Origin: an uncultured Oscillospiraceae bacterium
GTDB taxonomy: Bacteria; Bacillota; Clostridia; Oscillospirales; Acutalibacteraceae
NCBI GenBank assembly: GCA_900542575.1
Contig: UQOE01000013.1
Coordinates: 1 to 55,708, forward strand
Reading direction: 5' to 3'
DNA: 55,708 nucleotides
Of this stretch, positions 23,787 through 31,640 are shown piece by piece; the first letter of the stretch is position 1, and each line of letters begins with the position of its first letter. Made by a program: the position numbers and the translations under genes. A model generated the notes under the pieces. The model saw only the letters and a program-made list of their open reading frames with translations. It made no database searches and was not told the DNA's origin.

Positions 23787-24100
23787 ATGACCGTTCCAAA
23801 GATATCGGACCCTTCGTACCGGGCCCGGATGACGATATGATTATCTGCCGCTGCGAAGAGATCACCAAAGGTGAAATCCGCCAGGCAGTCCACGACGGTC
23901 TCTGGACCATCCCGGAGCTGCGTCGGTTCCTCCGCTGCGGCATGGGACTCTGCCAGGGCCAGACCTGTGCCAAGCTCGTCAAGGGCATTGTAGCCCGTGA
24001 GCTCGGTGTTCCTCAGTCCGAACTGGAACCCGCCACCTCCCGTGCGCCGATGCGCCCGACGGAGATGTCGGTATTTGCGAAAGAAAAGGAGGCGGAGTAA
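23783..24100 (+). CDS. BFD-like (2Fe-2S)-binding protein
   Basis: A 105-residue protein with the bacterioferritin-associated-ferredoxin type fold: MIICRCEEITKGEIRQAVHDGL, then RRFLRCGMGLCQGQTCAKLV, giving the CxC-x(n)-CxxxxC cluster motif. In HcnB/OoxA-like enzymes this domain is normally fused to the alpha subunit; here it is a separate gene starting in an ATGA overlap. It should relay electrons between the FAD subunits. The C-terminal extension is short and unremarkable. Confidence 0.87.
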   Translation: MNDRSKDIGPFVPGPDDDMIICRCEEITKGEIRQAVHDGLWTIPELRRFLRCGMGLCQGQTCAKLVKGIVARELGVPQSELEPATSRAPMRPTEMSVFAKEKEAE

Positions 24101-24102
24101 TC

Positions 24103-25239
24103 ATGAGTGAAGCTACAGCAACTGCAGACGTCATTATTGTCGGTGCAGGTATTATCGGCAGTGCATCCGCTTATTACCTCGCCAAAAAGGGCTACAAAGT
24201 CCTGGTTCTGGAAAAAGAAGATATCGTCGGCAACGGCGCATCTGTCCGCAACGGCGGCGGCGTCCGTCAGTCCGGCCGTGACCCCCGCGAGCTCCCGCTC
24301 GCTATGTACGGCATTGAACATCTCTGGCCGAATCTCTCTGAGGAACTCGGCTACGATGTCGAATATTACAAGAAGGGCAACCTTCGTCTCGGCAAGACCG
24401 AGGAGCACCTGAAGATCCTCGAGGGCCTCGCCAAACGCGCTCAGGCCTGCGGCCTCGGCGTTGAAATGATCAGCGGCGACGAAGTCCGCCAGATCAACCC
24501 GTATCTTTCCGAAGAGGTCATCGGCGCCAGCTGGTGCCCGACCGACGGCCACGCGAACCCGCTCCGTGCGACGCTGGCCTACTACATGGCAGCCCGCCGT
24601 CTCGGCGTCCGCTACCTCACCGGCGTCGACGTCCAGGGTCTGAAGAAAGTCAAAGGCGTACTCCGCCAGGTTATCACCGATCAGGGCATCTTTGAGTCCG
24701 AATACGTCGTTCTCGCCAACGGCCTCGGAGCCCGTCCGGTTGCCGGCACGGTCGGTATCGACATTCCGCTGCAGTCCGCCAAGCTCTCCGCCCTTGTCAC
24801 CGAGGCAGAGCCCAAGATGTTCGAGCAGATGCTCGGTACGGCAGAAGCCGACTTCTACGGCCACCAGACCACGCATGGCTCCTTTGTCTTCGGCGGCAGC
24901 ACCAACTTTGAACGCTATGATAAAGACAACGGCACACCGATTATCGCGTCGAATGCGGCACCCTGTATCTGCCGCGGCATTCTGAAGTATTTCCCGATGC
25001 TCAAGGACGCCAAGATCGTCCGCACCTGGGCCGGCTGGATGGATGCCTGCGCCGACGGCGTACCGGTCATCGACAAGATTCCGGAGGTCCCGGGCCTCGT
25101 CATTGCTGCCGGTCTCAACGGCCACGGCTTCGGCATTGCGCCGGCTGTCGGCACGGTTGTCTCCGAGCTCATCGCCGGCGAACCCACCTCCGCCGATATC
25201 AGCGGACTGAAGTACGACCGTTTCAAGGCTAAAATCTAA
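24103..25239 (+). CDS. DAO-type FAD-dependent oxidoreductase, beta (catalytic) subunit
   Basis: A 378-residue flavoprotein of the D-amino acid/glycine/sarcosine oxidase family, related to HcnC and OoxB. FAD motif VIIVGAGIIGSASAYYLAKKG, then a VRNGGGVRQSGRD segment, CPTDGHANPLRATLAY, LANGLGA, and a closing GLVIAAGLNGHGFGIAPAVGTVVSELI. This is the subunit expected to take electrons from the amine carbon. Substrate (opine, hydroxyproline, sarcosine, aromatic amine or other) cannot be read from sequence. AAAGGAGG precedes the ATG, 2 bases after the previous stop. Confidence 0.9.
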   Translation: MSEATATADVIIVGAGIIGSASAYYLAKKGYKVLVLEKEDIVGNGASVRNGGGVRQSGRDPRELPLAMYGIEHLWPNLSEELGYDVEYYKKGNLRLGKTEEHLKILEGLAKRAQACGLGVEMISGDEVRQINPYLSEEVIGASWCPTDGHANPLRATLAYYMAARRLGVRYLTGVDVQGLKKVKGVLRQVITDQGIFESEYVVLANGLGARPVAGTVGIDIPLQSAKLSALVTEAEPKMFEQMLGTAEADFYGHQTTHGSFVFGGSTNFERYDKDNGTPIIASNAAPCICRGILKYFPMLKDAKIVRTWAGWMDACADGVPVIDKIPEVPGLVIAAGLNGHGFGIAPAVGTVVSELIAGEPTSADISGLKYDRFKAKI

Positions 25240-25252
25240 GGGAGATTCACTT

Positions 25253-26395
25253 ATGAGCTATCCGAATATTGATTTTTTATACTTAAACGAAGAAGATATG
25301 GTTAAAGCCGGCGTCGAGGACATGAAGTCCTGCGTCGACGCCATGGAAGAGATGTTCCGCCTTATGAAAAAGGGCGACTACGTCATGGGCGGTGCCAACC
25401 ACAACTCCCACGGCTGCATGGTCACTTTCCCGGCAGATCCGAAATTCCCCGAGATGCCGAAAGACGGCCCGGACCGACGCTTTATGGCCATGCCGGCCTA
25501 CCTCGGCAACCCGTTCGATATGGCAGGCGTCAAATGGTACGGCTCCAACGTCGAAAATAAGAAAAAAGGCCTTCCGCGCTCTATTCTGATGCTGACGCTG
25601 AACGACAAAGATACCGGCGCACCGGTTGCATATATGTCAGCTAACGTACTGAGTGCGGTCCGCACGGGAGCTGTCCCGGGCGTCGGCTATCGCTACTTTG
25701 CCAAAGAGGATACCGAGACCGTCGGCATCATCGGCCCCGGCGTCATGAGCCGCACCGCGCTCGCCGCTATGATTGCGGAGCGCCCCGGCATCAAGACCGT
25801 CAAGGTCTGCGGCCATACGCCGACCTCCAAATCCACCACCCGTTTCATTGAGGCGGAGAAGGCCCGTTATCCGAAAGTCAATTTCGTGAAAGTGGATACC
25901 ATGGAAGAGGCGGTACGCGGTTCGCAGATTGTCTCCATTGCAACCTCTACGCCGACCACGGGTGACACCTCCATCTATCCTTACATCAAGGAAGAGTGGA
26001 TCGATCCGGGCACGGTCATCTCCTGTCCTTCCTCCGCCCGCTTCGACGACGACTTCTTTATCAACCGGGCACGCCTTGTCGCAGATAACATCAAGCTGTA
26101 TGAGGCCTGGGAAGAGGAGAATCCGCATCCTGCTTACGAGGTCATTCCGATTCCGGCGGTCCACGCCGAAGACCTGATTGCCGAAGGTAAGATGGACGCC
26201 TCCAAAATCGACGATCTCGGCGATGTCCTGACCGGCAAAGTTCCGGTTCACCGCAATGACGATGAAATCGTCATCTACTCCATCGGCGGTATGCCCGTCG
26301 AGGATGTCGCATGGGGCACCATTGTCTACCGCAACGCCAAACGTCTTGGGATAGGCCAGTCGCTGAACCTTTGGGAACAGCCGCGGCTCTCGTAA
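25253..26395 (+). CDS. Ornithine cyclodeaminase / mu-crystallin family protein
   Basis: A 380-residue NAD(P)-binding protein. Family signature LTLNDKDTGAPVAYMSANVLSAVRTGAVPGVGYRYFAKEDTETVGIIGPGVMS, with the RTGA motif and Rossmann GxGxxS. Then VKVCGHTPTSKSTTRFIEAE, IVSIATSTPTT and IGGMPVEDVAWG near the end. Members include ornithine cyclodeaminase, ketimine reductases and alanine dehydrogenase. I recall close relatives in Clostridia carrying the label 'tyramine oxidase subunit B', which I cannot verify. Position directly after the DAO-type subunit parallels octopine catabolism clusters (oox plus ocd) and suggests it handles the imine or amino acid product. A terminator follows. Confidence 0.86.
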   Translation: MSYPNIDFLYLNEEDMVKAGVEDMKSCVDAMEEMFRLMKKGDYVMGGANHNSHGCMVTFPADPKFPEMPKDGPDRRFMAMPAYLGNPFDMAGVKWYGSNVENKKKGLPRSILMLTLNDKDTGAPVAYMSANVLSAVRTGAVPGVGYRYFAKEDTETVGIIGPGVMSRTALAAMIAERPGIKTVKVCGHTPTSKSTTRFIEAEKARYPKVNFVKVDTMEEAVRGSQIVSIATSTPTTGDTSIYPYIKEEWIDPGTVISCPSSARFDDDFFINRARLVADNIKLYEAWEEENPHPAYEVIPIPAVHAEDLIAEGKMDASKIDDLGDVLTGKVPVHRNDDEIVIYSIGGMPVEDVAWGTIVYRNAKRLGIGQSLNLWEQPRLS

Positions 26396-26414
26396 AGCAA
26401 ATCATCCGAATTGG

Positions 26415-26453
26415 ACGCACTGCAGAGTTCTTGATTCTGCGGTGCGTTTTTTT
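26415..26453 (+). terminator. Terminator of the amine oxidoreductase operon
   Basis: ACGCACtGCAGA...TTCTGCgGTGCGT hairpin followed by seven T. Confidence 0.9.
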
Positions 26454-26493
26454 GTCTGCAAGATACCGGAAGAGGGACAGCCAGTTTTCATAG

Positions 26494-26526
26494 AAACAAA
26501 AAAGGCCAGCCCTTCCGGGGCTGGCC
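26494..26526 (-). terminator. Terminator of the AraC regulator gene
   Basis: On minus GGCCAGCCC-cggaa-GGGCTGGCC followed by TTTTTTGTTT. Confidence 0.88.
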
Positions 26527-26546
26527 TCATAGAATTCTCTTACGTG

Positions 26547-27371
26547 TTATGCCATAACAAATTTGCTGATATAGTCGCTCTTGACGATCTCCTGGCGGTA
26601 GACCCGCGGGGTGGTGTCCATGCAGCGGCGGAAGTCGCGGATGAACTGGGGCTGATCGTAGTAGCCGCAGTCGGCTGCGAGGTCGGAGAGTGGAATTTTG
26701 TTGTCGTGGTCCAGACGGTCGACGGCGTTCTGGAAGCGGGTGATGCGGCAGAACGTCTTCGGCGACATGCCGGTGTATTCTTTGAAGACGCGGTCGATGT
26801 AGCGGCTGCTGTATCCGGTGATGTCGGCAAGTGCCTGGATGCGGATGTTGCCCGAAGATTTCAGGATTTCGTCCATGACGGCGTTGACCAGATTGTCTTT
26901 GACCATCGTGTGGTGAACGTCGAGCTCTTTTTCCTGCTCAGCGCGTCTGCAGGCAGCGGTGATGAGGCGGATGCGCTCATCAAACGTGCGGCACTGGCTG
27001 GCCTGTTCCTCGAGGTTGGTGTAGCGGCAGCAGTCGGAAAGAGAAATGTTCTGGCCGACATACTCGGCAAAGGAACCTTTCAGGAACCCGGGCAGGACGC
27101 CGGGCTGGAAGCGGACGCCGAAATATTCGTGATTGAGAACATTCTGAACCAGAGTGCCGTTCAATACGGAACCGAAGGCACGCGCCTGCAGGGAGTTGTC
27201 CTCACCGTAGTCAAAAATGAGGTCGATGCAGCCGTCCGGGATGGCAATGGTCTGGTTCTGATTGGCCCGATCAACTTTATAGTCATAGAAATGTGCGATG
27301 CCGTTGCGCTGGATCTGCCGTTTGTAGTACGTGTTGGTGCTCAGTGCAAAATAGGGTTGTACGGGTCTCAT
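26547..27371 (-). CDS. AraC-family transcriptional regulator
   Basis: A 274-residue regulator. The N-terminal ligand or dimer domain (IPDGCIDLIFDYG... VRFQPGVLPGFLKGSFAEYVGQ) resembles that of AraC proteins with the 'FQPG' sensor region. The C-terminal double helix-turn-helix includes IRIQALADITGYSSRYIDRVFKEYTGMSPKTFCRITRFQNAV and LAADCGYYDQPQFIRDFRR. ATG at 27371 has AAAGGA; the frame is open further upstream. It is convergent with the amine oxidoreductase operon, making that operon the natural first guess for a target, though this is only inference. Confidence 0.9.
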   Translation of the reverse strand: MRPVQPYFALSTNTYYKRQIQRNGIAHFYDYKVDRANQNQTIAIPDGCIDLIFDYGEDNSLQARAFGSVLNGTLVQNVLNHEYFGVRFQPGVLPGFLKGSFAEYVGQNISLSDCCRYTNLEEQASQCRTFDERIRLITAACRRAEQEKELDVHHTMVKDNLVNAVMDEILKSSGNIRIQALADITGYSSRYIDRVFKEYTGMSPKTFCRITRFQNAVDRLDHDNKIPLSDLAADCGYYDQPQFIRDFRRCMDTTPRVYRQEIVKSDYISKFVMA

Positions 27372-27414
27372 AGCAGTCGTCCTTTCTTTGCAAAATAAAT
27401 AAGTAGGGGAAAGT

Positions 27415-27512
27415 TCAGAGCGTACGCCAAAACTGCTGACGCTCTGCCGTGCAAAGAAGCGGATAAACAAAAAAGTGCAGGGGAAGCACTCCATAGTACT
27501 TCCTCGCACTTT
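27415..27512 (-). promoter_or_regulatory. Structured leader of the AraC gene with a terminator-like hairpin
   Basis: Immediately after the predicted transcription start, the minus strand has a hairpin (AAGTGCgAGGAAGtACT-atgg-AGTGCTTCCcctGCACTT) followed by TTTTTTG, looking like an intrinsic terminator inside the 5' leader. A second inverted repeat CAGAGCGT/ACGCTCTG (27415-27446) lies between it and the gene. This suggests attenuation or a short separate transcript. Confidence 0.5.
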
Positions 27513-27520
27513 ATGAATAT

Positions 27521-27549
27521 ATTCTAAAAGAACGGAAAACAATTGTCAA
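27521..27549 (-). promoter_or_regulatory. Consensus promoter upstream of the AraC gene
   Basis: On minus TTGACA (27544-27549), 17 bases, TAGAAT (27521-27526). It leaves a leader of about 140 bases before the regulator ATG. Confidence 0.75.
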
Positions 27550-27600
27550 GAACTTGCGGATGATAAATTTGCGCGGGCACGAAAAAATTGGAACCCGGAG

Positions 27601-28371
27601 TTATTTTATCAGGCGGTTGTTGCCGGTTGCATAGTCAATCTGCACCCTTGGCTCCGCGTTGTAGCAGAAAACACAGAAACGGATGCCGCGGCCGTGGTCT
27701 TCGACCGACTCCGCCTCCATTAGGACACCGCGGGCCAGAAGCTCATTGCCGAGAAAAACCGGCGTGACGCGGTACAGAACGTGGTTCCCGGTCCGGCGGA
27801 TATAGGAGACGGTCTCGTGTTCGTAAGGCTCCATGGCCTCGGCGTTCATCTCCCGGGTTCCGGTGATGAGATTGCGCTCATTGGCGCCCTCGCCGGCCAG
27901 CGAGTAGGCGATGAGATGGCTTCGGTTGTAGAGCAGTTCGCCTTCAATAAAGCTGTAGCGGTCATAGTGCCATCCGGTGGGGCGGATAGAAGACAGGCGA
28001 GGCCGCGGGCCGTCGGGCATCAGATCTTTGCCCAGACAGGCCATGGCGGGGCCGCAGCGGCCGAGGCGGTCCAGGCTGTGATACGACTCATAGGAGCGCT
28101 CCGTAAAGTCGCTCTCCAGAAAATAGGGCCGGTTCCCGTGGACGGGGACCGAGCGGCGCCCGCTGTAGGCAGGAACATCGTCGGAATAGGAGAACCCCTG
28201 CGGCGCAGCGGGCCCGGAGGAGACGGCGGAGGTACGCTCCGTGCTCGGTTCAGCCTTTTGCCGACTGCCGCTCTGCTTATGGCCGCCGGGGGAAAGGGCC
28301 AGTACCAGTGCCATGATGGCCACAATAATAAATGACAGCACCTGCCAGAGCGTAAATTTCGTGTTTTTCAA
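27601..28371 (-). CDS. Membrane-anchored or secreted DNA/RNA non-specific endonuclease (EndA-like)
   Basis: A 256-residue nuclease. The start is TTG at 28371 with GGAGGTG 5 bases upstream. Residues 8-27 form a signal or anchor helix, then a Ser/Gly/Pro-rich linker to about residue 60. The nuclease domain has GRCGPAMACLGKDLMP, PTGWHYDRYSFI and LLYNRSHLIAYSLAGEGANERNLITGTREMN. The NRSHLIAY stretch holds the catalytic His and the NERNLITGTRxMN helix the metal-binding Asn, as in streptococcal EndA/Sda-type beta-beta-alpha metal nucleases. Probable roles are nutrient nucleotide scavenging or DNA uptake. Its promoter is back to back with that of the next plus-strand operon. Confidence 0.9.
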   Translation of the reverse strand: MKNTKFTLWQVLSFIIVAIMALVLALSPGGHKQSGSRQKAEPSTERTSAVSSGPAAPQGFSYSDDVPAYSGRRSVPVHGNRPYFLESDFTERSYESYHSLDRLGRCGPAMACLGKDLMPDGPRPRLSSIRPTGWHYDRYSFIEGELLYNRSHLIAYSLAGEGANERNLITGTREMNAEAMEPYEHETVSYIRRTGNHVLYRVTPVFLGNELLARGVLMEAESVEDHGRGIRFCVFCYNAEPRVQIDYATGNNRLIK

Positions 28372-28401
28372 GGCCGCACCTCCGTGTCAGATCTTCGCCC
28401 T

Positions 28402-28431
28402 ATTTTATCATGTGGGTTTCGGCGGGATCAA
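28402..28431 (-). promoter_or_regulatory. Promoter of the nuclease gene
   Basis: On minus TTGATC (28426-28431), 18 bases, TAAAAT (28402-28407). It directly abuts the divergent promoter starting at 28432. Confidence 0.6.
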
Positions 28432-28460
28432 TGGACAAACCATATCGCAGGCATTAAAAT
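28432..28460 (+). promoter_or_regulatory. Promoter of the small membrane protein / COG2509 operon
   Basis: TGGACA (28432-28437), 17 bases, TAAAAT (28455-28460), followed by AAGGAGGGG and a GTG start. Confidence 0.7.
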
Positions 28461-28486
28461 AAAGACGTATAGAAGGAGGGGTCTGC

Positions 28487-28648
28487 GTGACAAGCTGGTT
28501 CATCGTTATCATGGTTCTGTTTACAGCTGTCGGCGTCATATCCGCATCGTATGCCGTCCACATGAAAAATTACAAGAGTGCGGTGTCTATCGGCGTCTGC
28601 TTTGTCGTCGTGCTCGCCGTCCTGTTTGTGACGGCAAAATATCTGTAA
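28487..28648 (+). CDS. Small two-helix membrane protein
   Basis: A 53-residue protein starting at GTG (28487), 6 bases after AAGGAGGGG. It has two hydrophobic helices (TSWFIVIMVLFTAVGVISAS and SVSIGVCFVVVLAVLFVTA-like) joined by a short YAVHMKNYKS loop, so it should be an integral membrane hairpin. It is first in the operon behind a good promoter, 12 bases before the COG2509 flavoprotein. No family recognised. Confidence 0.7.
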   Translation: MTSWFIVIMVLFTAVGVISASYAVHMKNYKSAVSIGVCFVVVLAVLFVTAKYL

Positions 28649-28660
28649 GAGGCGGAGTTC

Positions 28661-30067
28661 ATGAACGAATCCAATTATGATGTTATTCTGATCGGCGCTG
28701 GTCCCTCCGGCGCATTCTGCGCTTATACGCTGAAGACCGAAGCTCCTCATCTGAAGGTCCTGCTTCTGGAGAAGGGCCGGCCCATTGAAGAGCGGGCATG
28801 CCCCAAACGGCACACCGGTACCTGTGCCCACTGCAGGCCGTGCAATATTACAACTGGTTTTGCTGGCGCAGGGGCGTTTTCCGACGGCAAGCTCTCCCTG
28901 TCCCCGGAGGTCGGCGGTAATCTCCCGGCTTTCCTGGGCAAAGATGCCGCCCAGAAGCTCATCGACGAGTCGGACCGCATCTACCTGAAATTCGGCGCAG
29001 ATACCCGGGTCTATGGGCGCAGCCACGAAGCGGAAATACAGGAACTGCGGCGAAAGTGCATCCAGTCCGGCATTAAGCTGGTGGAATGTCCCATCCGGCA
29101 TCTCGGCACAGAGGAGGGGTATAAAATCTACGCCCGTATGCAGCGCGCGCTGCAGGACCTCGGGGTAGAAATGAAATTCCGTACCGCAGTGAAGGACCTT
29201 ATCGTAGAGGACGGCCGGGCTGTCGGCGTACGTACGGATGACGGTGCCTCCTATTTCGCGCCGGAAATCATCTCCGGCGTAGGTCGGGAAGGGGCTGATT
29301 GGTTTGAGCACATCTGCCGGCAACATGGAATCGGCACCAAAGTCGGCACCGTTGACCTCGGTGTCCGCGTCGAAGTCCGGGACGAGGTCATGGAGCGGCT
29401 CAATAAGACGCTCTATGAGGCGAAAATGATCTACTATACCCCCACTTTCGACGACAAGGTGCGCACGTTCTGCACCAATCCCTCCGGCGTGGTGGCGACG
29501 GAACATTACGATGACGGGCTCTGTACGGTCAACGGCCATGCCTACAAGGCGCAGCAGTATAAGACCCACAATACAAATTTTGCCCTGCTGGTCAGCAAGG
29601 ACTTCACGGAGCCGTTCCATGAACCAATCGAGTACGGCAAGTATATTGCACGGCTGAGCAATATGCTCTGCGGCGGACAGATTATGGTCCAGACCTTCGG
29701 CGACTTTCTCCGGGGGCGGCGGACCACAGACGAGCGGCTCTGCCGCACCAATCTGGTGCCCACGCTCACCGATGCCGTGCCAGGCGACCTCGCTCTCGTA
29801 CTCCCGTACCGCATTATGCTGGACATTAAAGAAATGCTCTTTGCACTGGACAGGGTCACCCCGGGCCTCGCCTCCGATGAGACGCTGCTCTACGGCGTTG
29901 AGGTCAAATTTTATTCCAACAAAGTCACGGTGGACCGCCGCTTTCGGACTACGCTCCCCGGCCTGCGGGCCATGGGGGACGGCGCATCCATCACGCGCGG
30001 TCTGCAGCAGGCCTCTGCCAACGGCATTGCCGTTGCACGTGCTGTCATAGAAGATCAGGGAGGATAA
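28661..30067 (+). CDS. Uncharacterised FAD-dependent dehydrogenase (COG2509 type)
   Basis: A 468-residue flavoprotein. FAD motif VILIGAGPSGAFCAYTL followed by LLLEKGRPIEERACPKRHTGTCAHCRPCNITTGFAGAGAFSDGKLSLSPEVGG, a cysteine-rich loop (CxxxxxxxCxxCxxC) and the GxFSDGKL motif typical of the COG2509 group of predicted dehydrogenases. The end has the second FAD contact PGLRAMGDGASITRGLQQASANGI. Function in the family is not established. Some relatives have been discussed in flavin or ubiquinone-like chemistry, but nothing here decides. It is followed at 2 bases by a membrane protein. Confidence 0.87.
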   Translation: MNESNYDVILIGAGPSGAFCAYTLKTEAPHLKVLLLEKGRPIEERACPKRHTGTCAHCRPCNITTGFAGAGAFSDGKLSLSPEVGGNLPAFLGKDAAQKLIDESDRIYLKFGADTRVYGRSHEAEIQELRRKCIQSGIKLVECPIRHLGTEEGYKIYARMQRALQDLGVEMKFRTAVKDLIVEDGRAVGVRTDDGASYFAPEIISGVGREGADWFEHICRQHGIGTKVGTVDLGVRVEVRDEVMERLNKTLYEAKMIYYTPTFDDKVRTFCTNPSGVVATEHYDDGLCTVNGHAYKAQQYKTHNTNFALLVSKDFTEPFHEPIEYGKYIARLSNMLCGGQIMVQTFGDFLRGRRTTDERLCRTNLVPTLTDAVPGDLALVLPYRIMLDIKEMLFALDRVTPGLASDETLLYGVEVKFYSNKVTVDRRFRTTLPGLRAMGDGASITRGLQQASANGIAVARAVIEDQGG

Positions 30068-30068
30068 T

Positions 30069-30443
30069 ATGAACCGCTCAAAAACAAATTCTTTACCGCG
30101 AAAAAATCCAATTTGGTATGCAGTTCTTCTGCTCCTGCTGCTTTCTGTAGGGTATACAACATTCAGTGCGGCATATTTTTCGGTGACGGCCCAGGCCGCT
30201 TCGGCTCCTGCTGCGACGGCCAACCGGCAGGAAAGACTTGCCGCTGAGACCTCGCAGGAGACCGACAATAAGACCGGCACCCGAAACTTCTGGCACCAGT
30301 TTCTCATTATTCTGCTGGTAGCAGTGCTTATCGGCGTGCTGGCCGGTGTTTACGGAATCATCCATATGGCCGAGGCAAGGCAGCGAAGGCATGAAGTTCA
30401 GATGAAAATCAAAAAAGGACCGCAGGAAAAAGACGAAAAGTAA
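30069..30443 (+). CDS. Two-helix membrane protein of unknown function
   Basis: A 124-residue protein beginning 1 base after the COG2509 gene stop, with GGGAGG upstream. The first hydrophobic segment (residues 15-40, WYAVLLLLLLSVGYTTFSAA) may be a signal anchor. A polar external linker rich in Ala, Gln and Glu follows, then a second helix (FLIILLVAVLIGVLAGVYGI) and a basic C-terminal tail (RQRRHEVQMKIKKG). So both ends are probably cytoplasmic, with a 50-residue loop outside. No known family recognised. Confidence 0.7.
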   Translation: MNRSKTNSLPRKNPIWYAVLLLLLLSVGYTTFSAAYFSVTAQAASAPAATANRQERLAAETSQETDNKTGTRNFWHQFLIILLVAVLIGVLAGVYGIIHMAEARQRRHEVQMKIKKGPQEKDEK

Positions 30444-30506
30444 AAAAAGGACGTGCCTGTGCCGAATCTTCGGTGCAGGCCTCCTCTTTGGAAAGAGGGG
30501 AATCCA

Positions 30507-31640
30507 TTGAAATTTCTGCATCTTGCCGATCTGCACTTGGGAAAAAACGTGTGCGGTTTCTCCATGCTGGAGGATCAGAGGTATATTCTCAGCCAGATTC
30601 TTCAGATCTGTGACGGGCAAAAGCCGGACGCCGTACTTCTGGCTGGGGATATCTACGACCGCGCTCTGCCGCCGGCAGACGCGGTACAGCTGCTCGACTG
30701 GTTTCTGACCGAACTGCATCGGCGGAATCTGCCGGTCTTTCTAATCAGCGGCAACCATGACTCCGCAGAGCGGCTGGAGTTTGGGGCAGCGCTCATGGAA
30801 CAGAGCAATATCTATATTTCTCATCCGCTCGCAGACACAAATCGTGCATATACACGAAACGACGAATTCGGCCCGGTCCATATCTGGCTTCTCCCGTTTC
30901 TCCGCCCGGGCGATGTCCGTGCGGCCTTTGGCGAAGACGCCGCAGATGTCCATTCTTATGAAGAAGCCGTTCAGTTCGTGCTGGACCGCTTCCCGCTGAA
31001 TCCATCCGAGCGCAATGTCCTGGTGGCCCATCAGTTTGTGCTGGGATCAGAGCGCTCCGACTCGGAGGACGCTTCCATCGGTACCATCGATGCCATCCCC
31101 GGAAATCTGTTCCGGGACTTCGACTATGTCGCGCTGGGGCACATCCATAAATCCCAGAACATGGGGCGGGGCATCCGCTATCCGGGAACGCCGCTGAAAT
31201 ACGCCTTCTCGGAAATCCATCAGCAGAAGAGCGCTACTCTGGTGACCCTTGGACCGAAAGGTTCTCTCGATTTAAATACGGTCCCGCTCAGGCCCTTCCG
31301 TGAGATGAAAGAAGTGCGCGGCACATACGAAGAAGTTACGGACTTGGACGGCAAGGACGAGGACTACGTCCGGATTGTTCTGACGGAAGAGCAGGATATT
31401 CCCAATGCAGTAAACAAGCTGCGTCTCCATTATCCGCATTTGATGGAACTGGACTACGACAATACCCGAACGCGGAGCAGAGAGCAGATTGATTCTGCGA
31501 AGAAAATCGAGGATAGGACTCCGCAGGAGCTCTTTGCGGAGCTCTTTGAGGCGCAGAACGGCCGCCCCATGTCGGAAGAACAGGAAAATCTGCTGCAGGA
31601 TGTCATTAAAAGTGTCTGGAAGGAGGGTGCGTCCGAATGA
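30507..31640 (+). CDS. sbcD: Exonuclease subunit SbcD (Mre11-like)
   Basis: Metallophosphoesterase nuclease of 377 residues, partner of SbcC in opening hairpins and trimming double-strand ends. Five metal motifs: LHLADLHLGK, LLAGDIYDRALPP, LISGNHDSAERL, VLVAHQFV and ALGHIHKSQ, with RYPGTPLKYAFSE after. The start is TTG at 30507 (AGAGGGG upstream, giving MKFLHLADLHLG); reading in from an upstream GTG adds sequence unlike the family. The gene overlaps sbcC by 4 bases. A hairpin formed by GCCTGTGCCGAA/TTCGGTGCAGGC (30455-30480) precedes the ribosome binding site and might attenuate read-through from upstream. Confidence 0.94.
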   Translation: MKFLHLADLHLGKNVCGFSMLEDQRYILSQILQICDGQKPDAVLLAGDIYDRALPPADAVQLLDWFLTELHRRNLPVFLISGNHDSAERLEFGAALMEQSNIYISHPLADTNRAYTRNDEFGPVHIWLLPFLRPGDVRAAFGEDAADVHSYEEAVQFVLDRFPLNPSERNVLVAHQFVLGSERSDSEDASIGTIDAIPGNLFRDFDYVALGHIHKSQNMGRGIRYPGTPLKYAFSEIHQQKSATLVTLGPKGSLDLNTVPLRPFREMKEVRGTYEEVTDLDGKDEDYVRIVLTEEQDIPNAVNKLRLHYPHLMELDYDNTRTRSREQIDSAKKIEDRTPQELFAELFEAQNGRPMSEEQENLLQDVIKSVWKEGASE

